DNA of 37,864 bases, taken from IMG/VR virus record IMGVR_UViG_3300043434_000386, positions 1-37,864 of that record. One strand, written 5' to 3'. Source of the stretch: a virus. The notes beneath the pieces were generated by a model. That model did not search any database, had not been told where the DNA came from, and was given only the letters and a program-made list of their open reading frames with translations. Below are positions 36,237 through 37,864 of the stretch, one piece after another; positions within the stretch are counted from its first letter, which is position 1, and each line of letters begins with the position of its first letter. Position numbers and translations under genes: made by a program.

Positions 36237-37864
36237 ATGGCCAGCCCACTAAAAATAACATTTCCCGCTAATTTACCTAAGAATGAAAAAGATCTCATTT
36301 GTATGCTACTGGCCGGTAGATTAAAAGATCTTTTCAAAGGTAGATTAGTCTGCGCCCAACTTGCTATAGATGATTTAATTAAAGAAACAACAGGTATCAG
36401 TGCTCTTGGTACCTTGCGTGAATCGTTGGTTAATATGAATTCTGCGATTAACGGACTGAAAGCTGCCACAGGCTACAATGCAATATTGAACGGTGTCAAT
36501 CAAGCACTAGGACAAATCAATAATGTATTCAGTTTAGGTGGGTTGTGCCCCAGCCCAGTTCATGCCCCTAAGATACCAGATGTATTGGCACAACTTAACG
36601 CAAATTTATTTGGTCAAGCTAATAATATATTAAACGCACTTGGTAAGGCAATGAACCCAAGTATGTGTCTTGGTGGAGGTCCGGGAGGTTTTGGAATTAA
36701 CTGGAACAGCTTTCCCGGAGATTTAAAAAATCTTAAGGCAGCAATAGCTCACGCAAAGTCCACTAATGGAGGTATGACACAGGCATTATTGGCATTTGAG
36801 AGAAATTTAAAATCTCAGGTAGAGAGAATGAATTCTGAGATCAAACGATTGCAACAAAACCTAGCGGACCCTCTGGGCCTTAACAGTAAACTTAATACTT
36901 CAAGATCTCTACAACGAGCCAAGAGTACAACAGACGGGTATCCGGTCAGAGACGCCCAGGGGATATTACATAAAAACGCACTGCGATCAATCGTTGCAGC
37001 CGATATAGAAGCAGCCATTGATAATGGTGACAAAACTATAATCACTTATAAAACAGTACCTATATTAAATTATTGCGGAGACATAGAAGGTTATAAGAGA
37101 GTGGCAGTATCTGGTCCGCTTGAGTACGCCGGATGGGACCCTAACAATACCGCCTTGAATGCAGACACTCCTACGATAAATCCAACGGCTACATATCTGA
37201 ACTATGATTATTTGTTCAAAGAAGAAAATAATTTAATAACTGTTTATGACACCACTGGAACAGTTGTAACCAGCATAAACATATCACGAGGTAATGCATA
37301 CAGATTTGGTTTTGAGTTAGTTACTAGCGAGATTAAATTTTACTCAAACAATGATTATACCACAGTCTGGACGGATGGTTTTACTTATAGCAGATCACCT
37401 GACAATGGCGGCGATCTAGAAGTATTGTTCCCAGACGACACTGTATCTTATATTCGAGGTGACTTAGACTGGAGGGTACTAATAGAAAACCCCACTACCC
37501 CTAATACATTATACTGGAAATCAACTAATAATCAACACGGTAATATTAATGTTGATCCTCTTAGCCCAACGGTAATACCAGAAGAAGACAGAACATATGA
37601 CATTGCCATGGCAATGAAAAAATCATACCTACATTTAAAGACAGTACTTGCCACTACTGAAATACCAGTAGACTATGACGTCACGGATACGGAAATACAA
37701 TTCATGGACACTGCCGGTTCAGATGTTACAGTTAATGTAGTAGATGACGTAGAAACAACAGATATAAATGGTAACTCTGATTCTAATAATAAAATAATCA
37801 AAACAATCGTAAATGTTAATGGAAAATATTTAATTATCAAACGTTTTGTTAATACAGAAAATTT
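36237..37864 (+). CDS. Large virion structural protein (3' truncated by window end)
   Basis: Open frame of at least 542 codons from ATG 36237 running off the right edge. The N-terminal 220 residues are helical with Asn/Gly-rich stretches (LRESLVNMNSAINGLKAATG; NLFGQANNILNALGKAMN) and a coiled-coil-like end near residues 195-215 (RMNSEIKRLQQNLADPLGLN). A conserved-looking block follows (RSLQRAKSTTDGYPVRDAQG), then a beta-rich domain from about 260. I recall similar large proteins next to PAAR genes of marine T4-like phages, annotated as baseplate or virion structural. No enzyme motif is visible in the part seen. Confidence 0.8.
   Translation, partial: MASPLKITFPANLPKNEKDLICMLLAGRLKDLFKGRLVCAQLAIDDLIKETTGISALGTLRESLVNMNSAINGLKAATGYNAILNGVNQALGQINNVFSLGGLCPSPVHAPKIPDVLAQLNANLFGQANNILNALGKAMNPSMCLGGGPGGFGINWNSFPGDLKNLKAAIAHAKSTNGGMTQALLAFERNLKSQVERMNSEIKRLQQNLADPLGLNSKLNTSRSLQRAKSTTDGYPVRDAQGILHKNALRSIVAADIEAAIDNGDKTIITYKTVPILNYCGDIEGYKRVAVSGPLEYAGWDPNNTALNADTPTINPTATYLNYDYLFKEENNLITVYDTTGTVVTSINISRGNAYRFGFELVTSEIKFYSNNDYTTVWTDGFTYSRSPDNGGDLEVLFPDDTVSYIRGDLDWRVLIENPTTPNTLYWKSTNNQHGNINVDPLSPTVIPEEDRTYDIAMAMKKSYLHLKTVLATTEIPVDYDVTDTEIQFMDTAGSDVTVNVVDDVETTDINGNSDSNNKIIKTIVNVNGKYLIIKRFVNTEN

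Noticed and set aside
1-37864. tRNA genes, CRISPR arrays, insertion sequences, attachment sites or integrase
   Set aside because: None was seen on reading; intergenic spaces are too short and filled by promoters and terminators. A tRNA scan would be needed to exclude unusual tRNAs.

Overview
This window is part of the genome of a tailed double-stranded DNA phage of the T4-like (myovirus) type. The diagnostic genes are the head completion nuclease (gp4), both terminase subunits (gp16, gp17), the single-strand binding protein (gp32), UvsX, UvsY, UvsW, primase gp61, helicase gp41, class Ia ribonucleotide reductase (NrdA, NrdB), glutaredoxin and a PAAR tail-tip protein. Many of the unnamed proteins look like the conserved hypothetical proteins of marine T4-like phages (cyanophages, pelagiphages) rather than those of coliphage T4; this is from memory, not from a search. 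The host is not shown directly. A BPSL0761-like gene (7763-8035), known to me from Betaproteobacteria, and a secreted protease plus a lyase-like lipoprotein suggest a Gram-negative host, perhaps a betaproteobacterium.

Layout. 1-6557: head completion and packaging (gp4, gp16 interrupted at its start by an HNH homing endonuclease, two acidic virion-like proteins, gp17, a further virion-like protein). 6560-9800: gp32 behind its own promoter and structured leader, the BPSL0761-like gene, uvsX, a small acidic protein, uvsY. 9820-14918: an accessory zone cut up by stem-loop plus promoter cassettes, carrying two very small genes, an AAA+ ATPase, a signal-peptide subtilase with a barrel-like C-terminus and an alginate-lyase-like lipoprotein. 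14924-23182: uvsW, a second HNH endonuclease, a probable clamp-loader small subunit (gp62), a zinc-finger protein, a small protein resembling part of bacterial DNA polymerase III alpha, a probable virion protein, primase and helicase. 23183-30603: mostly small conserved and virion-like proteins, plus a RecB-like nuclease and a tail-fibre-like protein. 30672-35942: nrdA, a class II aldolase-like gene, nrdB, a PGDYG-like protein, a CDGSH-like mini-protein, glutaredoxin and a small barrel-like protein. 35944-37864: PAAR protein and the start of a large virion protein that runs off the window.

Genes are tightly packed, with many ATGA or TAATG overlaps; no stretch over 300 bases lacks a gene (the longest is 6558-6712). 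Nearly all genes are on the + strand; two (19605-19973 and 23183-23659) are on the - strand. Two promoter classes are visible: sigma70-like promoters close to TTGACA-N17-TATAAT, mostly attached to terminator-like stem-loops, and a repeated ATAAATA motif upstream of virion-type genes that matches the T4 late promoter core. Several promoters of both classes lie so close to an ATG with no ribosome binding site that the mRNAs may be leaderless.

The most interesting points are: the HNH insertion that separated gp16 from its start and apparently left an ATT start codon; the secreted protease/lipoprotein pair between promoter cassettes; the short DnaE-like protein; the aldolase inside the nrd operon; the one-residue insertion in the NrdB metal site; the CDGSH-like mini-protein; and the leaderless architecture. 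No tRNA, CRISPR array, insertion sequence or integrase was seen.
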